From NCBI GenBank assembly GCA_025399215.1, contig MU621090.1, positions 1 to 64,000 on the forward strand: a DNA stretch of 64,000 nt. The letters are read 5' to 3'. A program made the position numbers and the translations under genes. Shown here piece after piece: positions 60,767 through 64,000 of this stretch; positions within the stretch are counted from its first letter, which is position 1; every line of letters begins with the position of its first letter. The notes below the pieces were generated by a model. That model saw nothing but the letters and a program-made list of their open reading frames with translations, made no database searches and was not told where the DNA came from. The stretch comes from Globomyces pollinis-pini. Taxonomy: Eukaryota > Chytridiomycota > Chytridiomycetes > Rhizophydiales > Globomycetaceae.

Positions 60767-63700
60767 ATGATTCTGTCATTTGCTTTCATTGCAGCGTTAG
60801 GACAAGCTGCTGTTTGGACAGAAGAAAATGATCCTTATAATCTGAACAAAAACAAGTTAGCAACGGATTCTTTGGACTTCACGGCTGAATGGAATAATCA
60901 CATTTACCACCCATCCCCTCAAAACTGGAGAATACCCTTTTATTCTCTCATGCTGGATCGATTTGCTGATGGCGATCCTGTCAATAATGATATTTTTCAA
61001 ACATTGTACGAATATGATTCTGAACAAGTTAATTTTCACCATGGTGGAGATTGTATGGTAAGAAACGCGAACTAAATAATTCATAGGGTTTGGTTAATCG
61101 ACTTGATTACCTGGAAACGCTTGGTATAAAGGGTATCTATTTAGCCGGTACACCGCTATTGAATATGCCATATGATTGGCATAAATACAACCCTATTGAT
61201 TTAAGTCTTTTGGATCCCCACTTGGGTAGTGTTGATGAATGGAGGTATTTAGTAGACAAAATTCATTCCCGTGATATGCTCGTGATTGTTGACTTGACCA
61301 TCGAGACATTGGGAGACTTATTGGCTTTTGAAAAGTTGGCATTCATATTTTTAACATCTAGTCATGTGAACAAATCAACTCCACTAAATCTTAATGGTTA
61401 TAACTTGGAATACAAATCTAATCGGAGATACAGCGACTTTTTCATCAATAATACTTGGGACGCAAAATGTAATTGGCCAACTTTTTATGATGTAAAGACT
61501 GGTTATCCAAAACCAATCGATGTTCCAAAAGGTTGTTATAACGATGATTTTGCGCATTACGGTGATTTAGAAGCATTTGGAGATTATGATGCATGGGAAA
61601 GACAAGTGACTAAGTTTAACGGCGTGCAAGATCGATTGAGAGACTGGTCTCCTTCTCTAGCTCAAAAATTAGTCCGATTTTCATGTCTTCTGATCGAAGG
61701 AATTGATATCGATGGTATTCGAGTAGATAAAGCAACCCAAATGACGTTAGATTTTGCAACCAAAGTTTGGGCAACTGGTGTACGAGAGTGTGCACGTAAG
61801 TTGGGGAAAAATAACTTCTTCATTCCGGGGGAGATTACTTCAGCAATCAACTTAGGAAGGTATGAATTTTATCTAATTGTATAGTATGTACATTGGTAGA
61901 GGTCGTCTTGCCCATCAACGCCCAAACTCTGTCACTGAAGCAACAAGTACCAGTTCTAAATTAGGATCATTCAGTTTTCGATTAGAACATGGGATGGATT
62001 CAGAGGCATTTCACTATTCTATCTATCGGGGACTACTGTCAATGATGGGGTTAGAAGGAAATATATTGGCAGAGGGTGATACTGGAGATGATATGATTGA
62101 AGCATGGAATGAATTTCTGATTCGTGTTGACTACTTTAATTCATTCACGAAGGAATTTGATCCACGGGATATGTTTGGAGCAAGTAATCAAGACACATTT
62201 CGGTGGCCTTCATTGGAACTCGGAATAGAAAGACAGAGTTTGCTACATTTTATTATAGTGTTAGTGCTACCGGGTATCCCTGTTATAAACTTCGGGGAAG
62301 AGCAACATTTTTATATTCATGATTCAAGGTCTGAAAACTACATATATGGACGGCAACCATTCACTAGCTCTAAAGCTTGGCAGCTTCATGGATGTTTTAC
62401 TGGGAATGCAAGTTATCAATTTCGGAATATGCCTTTTAACGAGAAATCCCGAACTGGATGCTTAGACGCGTCACAGTCAATGGATCATGCGAATCCAACT
62501 TCAGCCTCATTTCTATTTGTTCAAAACCTGTTGGAAATCAGAGAGCAGTACAATATTTTTGTTGATTCGTTTGGATTAGAAACAATGACAAAGTTAGCAT
62601 TGAATGGCAAGAAAGAGTTTCTGTGGTCAGTAAAACGCACATACTTACCATTCCAACGTTTAATTGCTGGAGTAAAAGTGGCCTGGATTTTGTTTTCTAA
62701 TTCTGCAGAAGCAATCACTTTGAATGGCTGCCAAGATGAATCATTGATTATATCTCCATTTGCGCCAGAAATTCAATTAGTCTCACTAACTACCAAAAAC
62801 CAAATCGCCACCGTTAAGAAGAACGCCAATAATGTCAACTGCCTTGAAAAATTATCGTTACCTCCATTTGGTTTTCAACTGTTCTTGGAGCAAAATTTTG
62901 CAATTCCACCTAGTCCCAAAATTGTAGACTTTAAACCTGGGCATGATGCCAGAATCGACATTTTTAAGTATCCTTCCCTTGAAATACAACTTCAGTTTTC
63001 TAGTGCGATGGTTTGTGATGCAATTGCTGGAAGCATTACTTGGGAGGGATCAGAAAAAATTCCTAAACTTGATGCTGGAAGTATTGTATGCGATGGACTT
63101 ATATGGAGAGGCGTTTTTGAAGATTTACCCGAAGCAATTCTTAAATTAACGGTCCAAAAAGGTATACTTTCCAAAGATGGGATAGCTATAAAGGTTTGCA
63201 TGGCACTTTAACGTGTAGAAATCAGTGAGCTGGATATTAAGGTTTGGCAAACCGACCAATGTATTGGTGTTTCCTACAGAGAATGAATTTTCTGGGTCAC
63301 TTCTGTCAATGCAAGAGAATGGAGATATTCAGTTACACAACGATGCTCAGGGGTCGGATCTTTATCGGTACTCTACTGATTATGAAAGAAAATGGTCTCG
63401 CTGGCTACCATATGTACCATTGGCAACTATTGCAAAGAATGAATTCAAGTACATGCAAATGTCAAAATCGAATTTTTATCGTGTCTCTGTACAGGTATGC
63501 TGAAAATCAACCTAACAAAAAGTATTTTAATTCCATATCTGGTAGCTCTGCTTATAAAAGCCATGGTATGTTAGACCAAAAAACAGGAATTGCTATTGAT
63601 TCAGACTCTATGAGCCGTTATCCCTGCCTTCACATCAAAAGTTTATTTAATAAGTTTGGAAATGATATCACCCAGATTTCAAACATGGTATTTTCACGTA

Positions 63701-64000
63701 CCAAAAAAGTTTGGGAATTTGAAGTATTTGAAGATTTTCCGGCCAACATTACTGTGGACATTTGGAATGATGGGGTTCATTTATTTGGAGATATTGACAA
63801 TGATGGAGTACTCGATCGATTACCACCAACTGCACAGGACTCTAACGCGTTACGACTAACTGTTCCCCCAACCGGTTATAGTGGCTGGCTATTGAACATT
63901 GATGACAAGAGTCTTAAATGGACTGTAAAGCCAATTGGTTCTGATTTGAAGAATATGCTCAATATCATCCTAATATCAGCTATCCCGATTTTTACTGGTA
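60767..64000 (+). CDS. AGS1: Alpha-1,3-glucan synthase, N-terminal part (runs off the window)
   Basis: Ags/Mok enzymes build cell-wall alpha-1,3-glucan. They have an outer amylase-like domain, a cytosolic glycogen-synthase-like domain and a multispanning exporter, about 2,400 residues in all; only the outer part is in view. The leader MILSFAFIAALGQAAVW is a signal peptide, followed by NWRIPFYSLMLDRFADGDPV, YLETLGIKGIYLAGTPLLNM, GIDIDGIRVDKATQMTLDFA (the amylase nucleophile Asp region), NFFIPGEITSAINLGR (general acid Glu) and VLPGIPVINFGEEQHFYIHD. The amylase residues seem kept. Introns are short (for example GTAAGA...CATAG near 61059-61086). Further exons continue to the right edge, giving IWNDGVHLFGDIDNDGVLDR near 63760. 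Confidence 0.93.

Overview
The window is nuclear DNA of a fungus, probably an early-diverging one, or a close relative of fungi. It is AT-rich and compact, with genes separated by roughly 50-900 bp, and many genes are split by very short GT-AG introns. Most introns read here by hand are 23-33 nt; the clear exceptions are one of 63 nt and one of 330 nt. TAA, TAG and TGA all end genes, so the code is standard. Fungal signatures are an alpha-1,3-glucan synthase (60767 to the right edge), a VTC1-type polyphosphate polymerase subunit and a Dap1-type heme protein. Alongside these sit genes better known from animals and often missing from yeasts: a FANCJ/BRIP1-like helicase, taspase 1, FAM72, a NARG2/ICE2-like protein, a GCP6-like gamma-tubulin complex protein and a HEATR5-type giant HEAT protein. 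I cannot name the species.

Layout. 1-18.5 kb: VPS11 (minus, cut at the left edge), exosome subunit MTR3, a GCP6-like protein, HEATR5/LAA1, DAP1 and IRE1. 18.5-27.5 kb: an arylamine N-acetyltransferase, a LAMMER (CLK-type) kinase on the minus strand, a penta-EF-hand coiled-coil protein, a lysine-rich orphan, VTC1 and a four-helix membrane protein. 27.5-33.3 kb: two paralogous 2-oxoglutarate/Fe(II) dioxygenases on either side of an insulysin/STE23 metalloprotease. 33.6-39.2 kb: FAM72, the IRC3-type helicase, an ARF GTPase, an assembly gap and taspase 1. 39.3-48.2 kb: a mating-type-like HMG-box gene beside a SEN1 helicase. 48.2-56 kb: a polytopic membrane protein, a NARG2-like protein with a CCCH finger, a protein with three Myb/SANT-like domains, and a von Willebrand A protein. 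56-64 kb: the FANCJ-like helicase (with an assembly gap) and the start of alpha-glucan synthase.

The most unusual structure is at the 5' end of the LAMMER kinase (21683-21981, minus strand). Six successive 15-nt exons, each coding one five-residue Arg-Tyr-Asp-Asp-Arg-type unit, are separated by introns of 25-30 nt. Every intron sits at the same position in the repeat. Because each exon is a multiple of three, any subset can be skipped without shifting the frame. Exons of 9 nt (DAP1) and 5 nt (the lysine-rich orphan) are also inferred in this window, so the genome seems unusually tolerant of tiny exons and introns. LAMMER kinases phosphorylate splicing factors, so a link between the array and splicing feedback is possible, but that part is inference.

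Functional themes: membrane trafficking (VPS11, HEATR5, ARF, vacuolar VTC1), ER stress (IRE1), RNA metabolism (MTR3, SEN1, NARG2-like, LAMMER kinase), genome stability (FANCJ, SEN1, FAM72) and cell wall (AGS1). Coordinates of spliced genes are outer limits; most internal exon borders were inferred by keeping the reading frame open with GT-AG introns. No tRNA, rRNA, transposase or CRISPR array was recognised.
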